A DNA stretch of 63,506 nt from an uncultured Mollicutes bacterium (lineage in GTDB: Bacteria > Bacillota_I > Bacilli_A > RF39 > UBA660). The notes under the pieces are model-generated. The model was not told the origin of the DNA, did no database searches, and saw only the letters and a list, made by a program, of their open reading frames with translations. Below are positions 6,935 to 16,415 of the stretch, piece by piece. The stretch spans positions 1 through 63,506 of the forward strand of contig UQQI01000002.1 of NCBI GenBank assembly GCA_900543055.1, written 5' to 3'. How positions within the stretch are numbered: position 1 is the stretch's first letter; every line of letters begins with the position of its first letter. The translations under genes were made by a program, and so were the position numbers.

Positions 6935-7306
6935 CTATACCAAGATAAAATTCATTATTTCATCTATCCTTTCAATGTTTTCTTTTAAATTCAAATAACC
7001 AATTAAGGCTTCCAAACCTGTCGCATATTTATACATAATAATATCACAATTCTTAGGGTGGGAAGTTGTTTTATAATTTCTAGCTCTCTTTACAACATCG
7101 AGTTCTTCATTAGATAAAAAATTACCAGCTATCATTTTCTTCAAATACCCTGATTGTGATTTTGCACTTACATAATTAACAGCCTCTTTTTGTAAATCGT
7201 TAACATTTGCAATACCTTTATTAATTAAATACTTTCTAACATAATTTTCATATATAGTATCACCTAAATAAGCTAAAACTAAAACGTTTATTTCTAATAT
7301 ATTCAT
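6935..7306 (-). CDS. mrnC: Mini-ribonuclease III
   Basis: MrnC is a compact RNase III without the double-stranded RNA-binding domain that matures 23S rRNA. The 123-residue protein carries the catalytic-domain signature NVLVLAYLGDTIYENYVR near its start and ALIGYLNLKEN near its end. I choose the ATG at 7306 after GGTGA (7311-7315); an ATG five codons upstream (7321) has no site. Spacing of 3 bases to rlmB and 45 bases after cysS fits the Bacillus operon. Confidence 0.94.
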   Translation of the reverse strand: MNILEINVLVLAYLGDTIYENYVRKYLINKGIANVNDLQKEAVNYVSAKSQSGYLKKMIAGNFLSNEELDVVKRARNYKTTSHPKNCDIIMYKYATGLEALIGYLNLKENIERIDEIMNFILV

Positions 7307-7330
7307 AAAATCACCATACATATTATATCA

Positions 7331-7360
7331 TAAGAAAAGAATTAGTAAAAACTAATCCTT
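7331..7360 (-). terminator. Terminator formed by the cysS stop region
   Basis: Arms at 7351-7360 (AAGGATTAGT on the minus strand) and 7337-7346 (ACTAATTCTT) with a 4-base loop; the cysS stop TAG is inside the first arm. The T tail is imperfect (TTTTCTT), so some read-through into mrnC is likely. Confidence 0.65.
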
Positions 7361-8749
7361 AATTATTTCATAAATAGTTCCTTCACGAGTATCAATTAGC
7401 TTAATTCCCTCTTTTAATAAATTATCTCTAATTTCATCTGCTAAAACATAATTTTTATTTTTCTTTGCTTCATTTCTTTCAGCAATTTTTTCTTTTATAT
7501 ACGCATCATTTTCTAGATTTTCTTCTTCATTACTAATTAAATTAAGAGATAAAACTTCATCAAATGATGTAATTAATGATATTTTAGTCTTATCTGACAC
7601 ATAAGAATCTTTAAGTAATTCATAAATAACAGTTATAGCATTTGCAGTATTTAAATCATTAGATATTTCTAAAATAAATTTATTATTGTATATTTTGTAT
7701 AAATTTCTATCTAATTCGCCACTATCCGAAAGCGATTTGATTTTATTTCTCAATTTCTTTAATGTAGACTCTGCTTGAGTAAGCGCATCATAAGAAAAAA
7801 CTAATTGCTTCCTATAATGAGAATTTAAACACATAAATCTAAAGGCTAAAGGATCAAATCCATTTTCTTTTAATTTAGTTACAGTAAGTATAGCTCCTTT
7901 AGATTTACTCATTTTACCAGTTTGATCTAAAAGATGTTCATTATGAAACCAGTAATTACACCACTTATGACCAAGATAAGCTTCACTTTGTGCTATTTCA
8001 TTTGTATGATGTGGAAAAATATTATCAACTCCTCCACCATGAATATCTAAATGTTCTCCTAAATATTTTATAGAAATTCCACTACATTCTATATGCCATC
8101 CAGGATAACCTTTTCCCCAAGGAGAATCCCATAACAATTCATGATTTTCAAACTTAGATGTTGTAAACCACAAAGCAAAATCTGCTTGATTCCTCTTATT
8201 TGAATCTTCTTCTACTCCATCTCTTGCGCCAACAACCAAATCATCTTCTTGATGATTAGTTAAAACATAATAGTCATTAAGTTTACTAATGTCAAAATAT
8301 ACATTTCCACCAGAAATATAAGCATATTCATCTTTTAGTAATTTTTCTATTATCTTAATATACATATCAATATTTTCAGTAGCAGGAGAAACTATTTCTG
8401 GCATTTTACAGTTAACAAGACTAAAATCTTCAAAAAAAGCATCTGTATAAAATTTAGCTATTTCCATTGAAGACTTATGTTCTCTTTTTCTAGCAACTTC
8501 CATCTTATCTTCACCGGAATCAGAATCACTTGTTAAATGTCCAACATCAGTTATATTCATTGCACGTGTAACATCATACCCTAAATATCTTAATGTTTTA
8601 TCTAAGATATCATGCCCTATATAATTTCTAATATTACCAATATGAGCATAATGATAAACTGTAGGTCCACAAGTATATAATTTTACTTTTCCATCTTCAT
8701 TAGGAACAAATTCTTCCACTTTCCTTGTTAACGTATTGTATAATTTCAT
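7352..8749 (-). CDS. cysS: Cysteinyl-tRNA synthetase
   Basis: CysRS charges tRNA-Cys with cysteine. The 465-residue class I enzyme shows the zinc/HIGH region (YTCGPTVYHYAHIGNIRNY, about residues 25-43), the ECSGIS zinc ligand segment with its downstream His residues, and the KMSKS loop (GKMSKSKG, about residue 279). Length is normal. It heads the cysS-mrnC-rlmB-sigH cluster. The start has AGAGGTGAT directly upstream. No T-box or other leader fits in the 50-base gap before it. Confidence 0.97.
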   Translation of the reverse strand: MKLYNTLTRKVEEFVPNEDGKVKLYTCGPTVYHYAHIGNIRNYIGHDILDKTLRYLGYDVTRAMNITDVGHLTSDSDSGEDKMEVARKREHKSSMEIAKFYTDAFFEDFSLVNCKMPEIVSPATENIDMYIKIIEKLLKDEYAYISGGNVYFDISKLNDYYVLTNHQEDDLVVGARDGVEEDSNKRNQADFALWFTTSKFENHELLWDSPWGKGYPGWHIECSGISIKYLGEHLDIHGGGVDNIFPHHTNEIAQSEAYLGHKWCNYWFHNEHLLDQTGKMSKSKGAILTVTKLKENGFDPLAFRFMCLNSHYRKQLVFSYDALTQAESTLKKLRNKIKSLSDSGELDRNLYKIYNNKFILEISNDLNTANAITVIYELLKDSYVSDKTKISLITSFDEVLSLNLISNEEENLENDAYIKEKIAERNEAKKNKNYVLADEIRDNLLKEGIKLIDTREGTIYEIIKD

Positions 8750-8799
8750 AACATCACCTCTGTTTTTATGAAAATATTATAACAAATTTAAATATAAAA

Positions 8800-10785
8800 T
8801 TAAATATTAATATACTTTTTACAAATCTTATCTATATTGTCAAATGAAATTTTCTTTAAATCAATCACATCTAATAAACTAGCAACTTCTTTGTTTTTAA
8901 TAGAAACATTATTTTTCAATAAATATTTCTTCGCATTTTCATAACTAAAATCATTAAAACACACAGAATAATCATAAAAAGAATTATTTTCTTTTATAAA
9001 ACCTAAATTATAAGGTTTATTTTCTGCAAAAAATACTAGTAAACAAAATCCTTTAGTTTTAATTTTATTTATACAATTAAGAATTAAGTTGTTAGAAGAA
9101 AAATTACAAATTATTAAATTGAAATAATTATTACTAATAGAAGCAAGAATTTCTTTATTTATAATTTCTGTAGAATCGATATATATTGTATTAGCAAAAA
9201 TAAAAAATTCATTGACAAAATCTTTAAAAATTTTCTTTTTTCCACAAGTATCTTTTCCATATAAAATTAGACATTTATTTGAACTCATATTATTAATAAT
9301 AGATCTAAGTATACTAATAAGATTAGTAATTGGAGAAACTTCCCAAAAATATTTATTTACTAGTTTCTTTTCTATTCCAGATATTAAATTATCAAAAATA
9401 TAATTCATTGGAATTCCAGTTATACTATATAACGTTTCATAAACAGTTTTAGCATCAATTATATTAATATGAGATTTTGTTAATAGTCTTTTATTATTAA
9501 TAGTAATTTTCTTTAACTCATCTTCAATATTTTTATCAGAATTCTCGCCTTTAACATATTTTTCATTTAATAACTTTACTTTTTCTTTAGAAAAACTAGC
9601 ATTCCAAGAATTTAAATTACAGGAATACTTAGCACATATATTATCTAAAAAATCAATAACAACATCAGGTTGATGTAGAAATGAAAAATAAGAATAGGAA
9701 ATATCCAATATTAAAGAAAGTATATTATCAGGAATCGTTACATTAAAATATTTTTCATAGGAATTTCTCGTATTAAGCAAAATGTTATAAATTGACTCTT
9801 TAGGTAACTCTTTTACAAATATATTTTGAAATCTTCTACAAAACGCCTTATCATTTTTTAAATATTTATTATACTCTTCCAAGGTTGTTGCTCCTATAAC
9901 TTTAATCTTTCCAGCAGATAAATACGGTTTTAAGATATTGGAAGCATCAATTGCACCATCTGCAGCCCCAGCACCTATAACAGTATGAAATTCATCTATA
10001 AAAAGTACAATATTATCATTTTGTTCTATAACATTAATAATCTTATTAAGTTTTTCTTCAAACTCTCCACGATACTTTGTTCCAGCAACAAGAGATGGAA
10101 TTAGTAGATTATAAATAACATAATCACCCAATTTACTATCGCAATTATTTATTCTTCTTACTAAACCTTCTAATAATGCTGTTTTACCAACACCTGCATC
10201 TCCAATCAACAAAATATTATTTCTATTTTTCTTCAAAAGTATTTGCTCAATTAAATTTATTTCTTTATCTCTTTCATAGATCATAAAATCATTCTTTCTA
10301 GAACAATATTCATTCATATTAATAGCATATTTATCTAAAATAGAATAATCATAATTATTAAGTATATTTTCTTTACAACTAGAATTATAATGAGAAACTA
10401 TTTCATATATATCTATATTCATACCAAGAAGTATTCTTTTAGCAATTCCATCTCTTGATTTCATAAATGAAATAAAAACATTTTCTATTTCATTATCATC
10501 ATAAGTATATTTAGTCGAATTATTTATTATTAAATTAAATAAAGGAGTAAATAATAACCATTTACTCCTTTTAGTTCCAATTCCAATAACTCTTATCAAT
10601 TCATTTCTAAACATATCATAATTTATATTATATTTATTTAAGAATTTTGTACATTTATACTCTTTATTTTTTAAAATTGCAAGAAATAAGTGTTCACTAC
10701 CAACATAAGGATGTCTTAATGAATACATCTCATCACTTGAATCTATAATAAGTTTCTTAACTTTATCACTTAAATTCATATCCAA
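8800..10785 (-). CDS. ClpC-like AAA+ protein with a degenerate second ATPase domain
   Basis: The N-terminal double Clp-N domain (about 1-140) is followed by an intact D1: Walker A GDAGVGKT (about residue 195), pore loop GTKYRGEFEEK, Walker B IVLFIDEFHT (about 262). The second ring is reduced and altered: its Walker A reads GKDTCGKKK (about 508) instead of GxxGxGKT/S, and its Walker B region (NLIICNF) has no acidic pair. An LGF tripeptide (about 592) sits where ClpC has its ClpP-binding loop. The length is 661 instead of about 810. A TTG start at 10785 is 8 bases from GAGGTG. It lies upstream of cysS near the usual clpC locus, but ctsR, mcsA and mcsB are absent. Confidence 0.85.
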   Translation of the reverse strand: MDMNLSDKVKKLIIDSSDEMYSLRHPYVGSEHLFLAILKNKEYKCTKFLNKYNINYDMFRNELIRVIGIGTKRSKWLLFTPLFNLIINNSTKYTYDDNEIENVFISFMKSRDGIAKRILLGMNIDIYEIVSHYNSSCKENILNNYDYSILDKYAINMNEYCSRKNDFMIYERDKEINLIEQILLKKNRNNILLIGDAGVGKTALLEGLVRRINNCDSKLGDYVIYNLLIPSLVAGTKYRGEFEEKLNKIINVIEQNDNIVLFIDEFHTVIGAGAADGAIDASNILKPYLSAGKIKVIGATTLEEYNKYLKNDKAFCRRFQNIFVKELPKESIYNILLNTRNSYEKYFNVTIPDNILSLILDISYSYFSFLHQPDVVIDFLDNICAKYSCNLNSWNASFSKEKVKLLNEKYVKGENSDKNIEDELKKITINNKRLLTKSHINIIDAKTVYETLYSITGIPMNYIFDNLISGIEKKLVNKYFWEVSPITNLISILRSIINNMSSNKCLILYGKDTCGKKKIFKDFVNEFFIFANTIYIDSTEIINKEILASISNNYFNLIICNFSSNNLILNCINKIKTKGFCLLVFFAENKPYNLGFIKENNSFYDYSVCFNDFSYENAKKYLLKNNVSIKNKEVASLLDVIDLKKISFDNIDKICKKYINI

Positions 10786-10866
10786 ACATTATCACCTCAA
10801 ATAAATTGTACATTTTATAAATATCAAATTCAAATAAATTCATACACAAAAATAAGACAAAACTCT

Positions 10867-10894
10867 TAAAAAAAAGAAACCCTAAGGCTTCTTT
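10867..10894 (-). terminator. Terminator after the YfcC-like gene
   Basis: Minus-strand AAAGAAGCC (10886-10894) pairs with GGGTTTCTTT (10873-10882), followed by a T run. Confidence 0.75.
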
Positions 10895-10900
10895 CAAAAA

Positions 10901-12511
10901 TTAAATTAAAGCTAAAATTATGAATATAATTAATAAAATTATAAATAATTCTAATAATAATTTCCAAATATTCTTTAACCATTCTCCATAAGAAACATCT
11001 AAATAAGATAGAACACTCATTAAGATTAAACTTGTTGGAGCAACTAACATTGTTAATCCATACATAGATTGGAAAATAACTCCAACTAATGGGTAATTAG
11101 CACTATTTGTTACTACACTTGCGTAGTATGGTAAAACACTTTGGAAAACATATGAAGCTTCAAAATTAAAGAAACTTGATAATATTGCAGTAACTGTAGT
11201 AGTAACAATATTAAATTTACTTCCAAGAATAGTTTTATAAATTACTAATTGGAATGGATGATATGTAACTAATACTAATACTGTATATAGTAAGATAACT
11301 ACACATGCAGGTAATAAGGCTTTCTTAGCTCCTTCTGCAAATCCATCTAAAGCATCATCTAATTTAACTTTATAAATTATTACAAAAATTATTGTTATTA
11401 ATAATAATGGTAATAATAAATCAACTAAAGTCCAAGAACCAAATGCATTCATTGTTCCTAAAATTTTACCGAAAATATTAAATCCGAATAATTTAAATTT
11501 AGAAACAGAATCAGTAGCAGTAGACATAGCCTTAATTCCAAAAGCACTTTCCCATGGAATGAATGCTAAAATCATCAAAACAAATAGTAATCCAAAAAGA
11601 ATAGAGAATGTAACTGTATTATAATGTTTACCACTATTAGCAACAATAACATCTTCATCTACTAACGCTGCTTTATTAGCATTTTTACTAGTAGTTTTCT
11701 TTGTAGATTTCTTTGATGATGATTTAGTTGTTGACTTCTTAGTTGATGATTTCTTTGTAGAAGTTTTTTTTGAACTTGTCTTCTTTTCTTCTACTTCTTC
11801 TTTTTCTTCTTTCTTTGCTTCTTCTTTAGCGATTTCTTCTGCCATAACTTCATCAGTTACTTTTACAGCAATACTCTTTGCATCTTCAGCAGCAACAGCT
11901 TTTTTATTCTTCTTTATGTACATAATTGTATTAAAGATTACTAAAGCTATTCCTACTAATAAGATTACAAATCTTACTCCAATTTGATAATCAGTCTTAA
12001 GACTTAATGTTTTAGTAAGTACACTTAAGTTAGTAGTTGCATAAGTACTACCTGCAAGTCCAACTGTCATTGAACCAACAATAACTAATGCTGCAACAAT
12101 CTTATCATATCCCATAAGGAAAATTAGTGAAACTAATAATGGAATAAAAATAGCAAAGGCAATTTGCAATCCACAAATTGAAACTCCAAATGCTAAAATT
12201 ATAGAAATAATTGATAAAGCAAAAATTTCTTTTCCTTTTAATTTAGCAGCTAATTTTTCAACAAAATCGTGATAAGCAGGAATTTTGTTTAAAACTCCGT
12301 AAAATCCTCCAACTAAGATTATGAATAAAGCAATATATCCAAAATATGATAATGATGTAAATGGATAATTTACTAAATCAAACAATCCCATTTGAATGCG
12401 TCCTTGTTCTACATACGAACTTGAATAATATGCAGCAGGTAAAATCCAAGAAAGTAATAAGAAAAGTAAAATTACAATTAGAACGACTTTCACTGTATTA
12501 TGTTTTTTCAT
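10901..12511 (-). CDS. YfcC/DcuC-type membrane carrier with a Lys/Ser/Thr-rich loop
   Basis: The 536-residue protein has about 10-12 membrane segments in two halves, with ion-transporter-superfamily features (FGVSICGLQIAFAIFIPL; the AP-T-S-L end TMLVAPTSLILMSVLSYLDVSYGEWLK) typical of YfcC/DcuC carriers of anaerobic metabolites. The substrate cannot be inferred. The halves are joined by a roughly 80-residue cytoplasmic loop (about 205-290): first Glu/Lys-rich, then a run of TKKSS-type repeats like histone H1 tails. Such a loop is not usual for the family. It is a single gene between lysS and the ClpC-like gene. Confidence 0.65.
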   Translation of the reverse strand: MKKHNTVKVVLIVILLFLLLSWILPAAYYSSSYVEQGRIQMGLFDLVNYPFTSLSYFGYIALFIILVGGFYGVLNKIPAYHDFVEKLAAKLKGKEIFALSIISIILAFGVSICGLQIAFAIFIPLLVSLIFLMGYDKIVAALVIVGSMTVGLAGSTYATTNLSVLTKTLSLKTDYQIGVRFVILLVGIALVIFNTIMYIKKNKKAVAAEDAKSIAVKVTDEVMAEEIAKEEAKKEEKEEVEEKKTSSKKTSTKKSSTKKSTTKSSSKKSTKKTTSKNANKAALVDEDVIVANSGKHYNTVTFSILFGLLFVLMILAFIPWESAFGIKAMSTATDSVSKFKLFGFNIFGKILGTMNAFGSWTLVDLLLPLLLITIIFVIIYKVKLDDALDGFAEGAKKALLPACVVILLYTVLVLVTYHPFQLVIYKTILGSKFNIVTTTVTAILSSFFNFEASYVFQSVLPYYASVVTNSANYPLVGVIFQSMYGLTMLVAPTSLILMSVLSYLDVSYGEWLKNIWKLLLELFIILLIIFIILALI

Positions 12512-12590
12512 AATTAACCTCCCATAATAATTATAACTATTATAACCTTATTTTACAAGCATTTACAATTTATTTTAATGAATTTTTTGT

Positions 12591-12622
12591 GAAAAAAAGA
12601 AGAACTTAATTTCTGTTCTTCT
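12591..12622 (-). terminator. Terminator overlapping the end of lysS
   Basis: Minus-strand AGAAGAAC (12615-12622, the lysS codons EKN region) pairs with GTTCTTCT (12598-12605) and a T7 run follows. The stop codon lies in the loop. Confidence 0.8.
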
Positions 12623-14096
12623 CCTTCATTGTAGGGAATAATAACACATCACGAATTGAATCTTGTTCAGTAAATAGCATAACAAGTCTATCAATTCCAT
12701 AACCAATACCACCAGCAGGAGGCATACCATACTCTAATGCTTCAACAAAATCATAATCGATATCATTTGCTTCATCATTTCCTAAATCTCTTTCTGCAAT
12801 TTGTGCTTCAAATCTTTCTAATTGATCAATTGGATCATTTAACTCAGTATATGCATTAGCAAATTCTTTGCCGCCGATAAATAACTCAAATCTATCAACA
12901 AATCTTGGATCTTCAGGATTTTTCTTTGTTAATGGTGATATTTCAATTGGATGACCATATAAGAATGTCGGCTGAATTAAAGTTTCTTCAACATATTTCT
13001 CAAAGAACAAATTAACTATATGCCCAAAACTCTTTTCATGTTCTTGAACTTCAATTCCATGTTCTTCCGCTAACTTTAAGCATTCTTCTAATGATAAATC
13101 TTGTTTAAAATCAATTCCTGTTTGTTCCTTAATAGCATCTACCATACTAATTCTCTTCCATGGCCCTTCTAAATTTATTTCATTTCCATAGAAAGTATAA
13201 TTCATTTTTCCAACAACGGTTTTAGCAATATTTGTAAACATTCCTTCTGTTAAGTCCATCATTCCTTCTAAATCAGAATATGCTAAATATGCTTCTAATT
13301 CAGTAAATTCAGGATTATGCCTTAAATCCATACCTTCATTTCTAAATACTCTTCCAATTTCATAAACTGCTTCCATACCACCAACTAATAGTCTCTTTAA
13401 TGGTAACTCTAAAGCAATTCTTAAATACATATCTAAATCTTGAGCATTATGATGAGTTGTGAATGGTCTTGCAGATGCTCCAGTTAATAATGTAGATAGA
13501 ACTGGTGTTTCAACTTCTACAAATCCTTGATTATCTAAATAATTTTGAATACTTCTAATAATTCTAGGTCTTAAAAAAGCTACTCTGCGTGAATCTTCAT
13601 TCATTATTAAGTCTACATATCTACGTCTATATCTTTCTTCTTTATCTGTTAATCCATGGAATTTTTCAGGTAATGGTCTAAGTGCTTTAACTAAATGAGT
13701 ATACTCTAAACATTTTATTGTAACTTCACCAGTCCTAGTTTTCATAATTTTTCCATATACACCAACAATATCACCTATATCAGCAGTTTTAAATAATGAA
13801 TAATTTTCCTCTCCAATATCATTTATTGAAATATAAATTTGAATAGTTCCTGTCTTATCTTGTATTGTAAAGAAAGATGCTTTTCCCATTTTTCTTATAA
13901 ACATAATTCTTCCTACTACTTTTGCAGTATCATCCATATTTTCAAATGCATCATGTTCAACATCAGCATATTTTTCTTTTATATCTTTAGCATAGCTATC
14001 TCTATCAAATCTATGACCAAATGGATCTAATCCTAAATCTCTTAATTTTTCTGCTTTTTCTCTTCTAACCATTTCTTGTTCAGTTAATTCTCGCAT
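12606..14096 (-). CDS. lysS: Lysyl-tRNA synthetase (class II)
   Basis: LysRS charges tRNA-Lys. The 496-residue protein has the N-terminal OB-fold anticodon-binding domain (VVGRIMFIRKMGKASFFTIQD) and class II motifs: motif 2 (RVFRNEGMDLRHNPEF, about residues 252-267) and motif 3 (GIGYGIDRLVMLFT, about residues 466-479). Length is normal. It is preceded by AGGAGTGAT and ends in its own terminator, so it is likely monocistronic. Confidence 0.97.
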   Translation of the reverse strand: MRELTEQEMVRREKAEKLRDLGLDPFGHRFDRDSYAKDIKEKYADVEHDAFENMDDTAKVVGRIMFIRKMGKASFFTIQDKTGTIQIYISINDIGEENYSLFKTADIGDIVGVYGKIMKTRTGEVTIKCLEYTHLVKALRPLPEKFHGLTDKEERYRRRYVDLIMNEDSRRVAFLRPRIIRSIQNYLDNQGFVEVETPVLSTLLTGASARPFTTHHNAQDLDMYLRIALELPLKRLLVGGMEAVYEIGRVFRNEGMDLRHNPEFTELEAYLAYSDLEGMMDLTEGMFTNIAKTVVGKMNYTFYGNEINLEGPWKRISMVDAIKEQTGIDFKQDLSLEECLKLAEEHGIEVQEHEKSFGHIVNLFFEKYVEETLIQPTFLYGHPIEISPLTKKNPEDPRFVDRFELFIGGKEFANAYTELNDPIDQLERFEAQIAERDLGNDEANDIDYDFVEALEYGMPPAGGIGYGIDRLVMLFTEQDSIRDVLLFPTMKEKNRN

Positions 14097-14169
14097 AAAA
14101 TCACTCCTCTTTTCTTTCTAAAATATCATATTATTTAAAACAAATAAACATAAAATAAAAAATTTAATA

Positions 14170-14922
14170 TTATTCAGCAACATTTACAACTCTAGTTCTA
14201 CAAACTAAATCATGTAATCCTTTTCCATCTTTTCTAAACAACATCATAATTGCACATATAAAAAGAACAATATATTGAATAAAACTAACACCCATAACCA
14301 CAAAAATATATGACCTTTTAGCAACCGTAAGCATAATTATAAAATCAATTATATATAGCAGCAACGAATTTATCATAAAACTTCTAAAAATCATTTGATT
14401 TATAGTAAGCTCATCTGTTTCAGACTCAACTCTTATTTTCATTAATTTTTTACCTAATGTTTGACCTTTACTATATATTTGATATACAACAAAATATAAT
14501 ATAGTTAATAAAATAACAAAGATAGATACTATCCCTTGCTCACGAGCAATACTATAACTTATATTACCATATTGAATAACATATTCTTCTGTACTAATTT
14601 CATTTTTTTGAAATTGATCAACAATTTTTGTTGCTTGATTACTTAAATTTTCAACTCTTTTTGCATCTAAAAATGGTGTTGATAGTATAGATGCAATAAA
14701 ACTTACTAAAAGAATATCTATTAAATAAGCAAAAACACGCTTAGTAAAATAAATGTTTTCTTTGTTTTCTGTTATTTTCTCCTTGGATTTTTCTGTCTTT
14801 CTAGCTTTTCCATTTTCTACATATTCTTTAATTTTAGAACTAACATCTTCTGAAACATCGTCTTTTGTCTTTTCATCAACTTTCTCTTCAGAAACTATAT
14901 CAACATCTATCTTTTTCTTCAT
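14170..14922 (-). CDS. RDD-family membrane protein
   Basis: The 250-residue protein has a charged 65-residue N-terminus, then the RDD domain: membrane segments from about 73 (RVFAYLIDILLVSFIAS) to the C-terminus, with the typical GQTLGKKLMKIRV motif (about 158-170) and a closing KDGKGLHDLVCRTRVV. RDD proteins are integral membrane proteins of varied or unknown roles. The ATG at 14922 follows AAGGAGG and overlaps the end of dus by 23 bases, so the two are co-translated. The upstream ATG would place the ribosome site inside the gene. Confidence 0.85.
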   Translation of the reverse strand: MKKKIDVDIVSEEKVDEKTKDDVSEDVSSKIKEYVENGKARKTEKSKEKITENKENIYFTKRVFAYLIDILLVSFIASILSTPFLDAKRVENLSNQATKIVDQFQKNEISTEEYVIQYGNISYSIAREQGIVSIFVILLTILYFVVYQIYSKGQTLGKKLMKIRVESETDELTINQMIFRSFMINSLLLYIIDFIIMLTVAKRSYIFVVMGVSFIQYIVLFICAIMMLFRKDGKGLHDLVCRTRVVNVAE

Positions 14923-15892
14923 TTTGTGCCTCCTTAAATTCATTTAATAATAAAATTATATCATGAATACTAGTTGTTTGATACACCTTATTCTTTAATT
15001 CATTAGCACCTTTAATACCTTTAAAATACCAAGAAATGTGATTTCTAATTTCTAAACAAGCTAATTTTTCATTTTTTAAGGAATCTAATAATTTCAAATG
15101 TTTTAAACACATATCAATTCTATCAACGATAGACACATCAATAACTTCTTTTCCATCAAGATAGTTAACAATATTTTTTATAAGCCAAGGATTTCCTAAA
15201 ACACCTCTACCTATCATAACAGCATCACATTTTGTCTCCTCAAGCATCCTTTTTGCATCCTCAGGAGACTTTATATCACCATTACCAATAACGGGAATTG
15301 AAACATTCTCTTTTACTTCTTTAATAATATTCCAATCTGCTTTGCCACTATATCCTTGGCTTCTAGTTCTTGGATGAACACATATAGCACTTGCTCCTGC
15401 TTTTTCTATTACTTTAGCAACTTCTACAGCATTAATATGGTTACTGTCCCAACCACTTCTGATTTTAACAGTAACAGGAACATTGACAGCCGAAACAACA
15501 CTAGAAACTATATCAAAAATTTTATCTATATCTTTAAGTAATGCTGATCCTGCCTGTGCTCTAACAGCAACTTTCGGAACAGGACACCCCATATTTATAT
15601 CGATTATATCCGGCTTCATTTCTTTTTCAATAAATTTAGCTGCCTCTACAAAAGACTCTTTATCACTACCAAAAATTTGTTGACTAATTGGTCTTTCTTT
15701 TTCTGTCATATAAAGCATATCTATTGTTTTTTGATTGTTATATGTAATTGCTTTATCACTAACCATCTCTGCATATATTAATCCACATCCCATATCTTTA
15801 CAAATTTGTCTATATGCAGAATTACAAATACCAGCCATTGGTGCCAAAACAACTTGATTTGATATCTTTATATTTCCTATTTTCCACTCCAT
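14900..15892 (-). CDS. dusB: tRNA-dihydrouridine synthase
   Basis: Dus reduces uridines in tRNA to dihydrouridine with FMN and NADPH. The 330-residue TIM-barrel protein shows LAPMAGICNSAYRQ at the start, the catalytic Cys in DINMGCPVPKV (about residues 97-107), the GVCHPRT-like CVHPRTRSQGYSG and GNGDIKSPEDA motifs, and VMIGRGVLGNPWL. Dus lies next to ftsH and tilS in many Bacilli, and lysS is nearby as in Bacillus. The symbol reflects the DusB-type Bacillus gene; the target base is not predictable from sequence alone. Confidence 0.93.
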   Translation of the reverse strand: MEWKIGNIKISNQVVLAPMAGICNSAYRQICKDMGCGLIYAEMVSDKAITYNNQKTIDMLYMTEKERPISQQIFGSDKESFVEAAKFIEKEMKPDIIDINMGCPVPKVAVRAQAGSALLKDIDKIFDIVSSVVSAVNVPVTVKIRSGWDSNHINAVEVAKVIEKAGASAICVHPRTRSQGYSGKADWNIIKEVKENVSIPVIGNGDIKSPEDAKRMLEETKCDAVMIGRGVLGNPWLIKNIVNYLDGKEVIDVSIVDRIDMCLKHLKLLDSLKNEKLACLEIRNHISWYFKGIKGANELKNKVYQTTSIHDIILLLNEFKEAQNEEKDRC

Positions 15893-15973
15893 AGAATCAC
15901 TCCCAATAATTTTCTAAGACTTGCTTATTATATTATATATTAATAATTTTTTCAATGAAAAAGGAATTAATAG

Positions 15974-16402
15974 TTAACTCCCATTTTATATTCTCTTCTT
16001 TTCATTTTTACTAACATTTCCTTTGTTTCTTTAAATACATAATCTCTATTCGTCGAAAAATCTAAGTTTAAAATTTTATTAAACATTAACTCTATATAAA
16101 CATCATCCAAATTAATATCAACTGGATGTACGATATCTGAACTATACTTATTTAAAAAATCTAATTTTACATAAGAATATTTTTCCTCATCTAATACTAA
16201 AAAAAGGAAAATAGTAATATTAATCTTTATTATATAAAGCTGTTTTTACTCATTAGTTATAGGAGAAGTATAAACAACACTACCATTTGTAATATCTTTA
16301 AATACAACTATTGATAGTCTATTTTTCTTATTATTCATATAATTTTTATTATTAACCATAATGTACTCTCGAACTACAAGATTCCATGGTTTTAACATAT
16401 AT
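15974..16402 (-). pseudogene. Decayed gene with an internal stop
   Basis: On the minus strand an ATG near 16402 opens a frame (MLKPWNLVVREYIMVN...) that runs 50 codons to ITNE, meets TAA (about 16250), and then stays open in the same frame for about 90 more codons (...DEEKYSYVKLDFLNKYSSDI...) to MGVNY and TAA near 15974. One nonsense change in an otherwise open reading frame of about 143 codons suggests a recent pseudogene or two adjacent small ORFs. No family is recognised. No ribosome site precedes the second part. Confidence 0.5.
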
Positions 16403-16415
16403 ATAATTTATTCCT

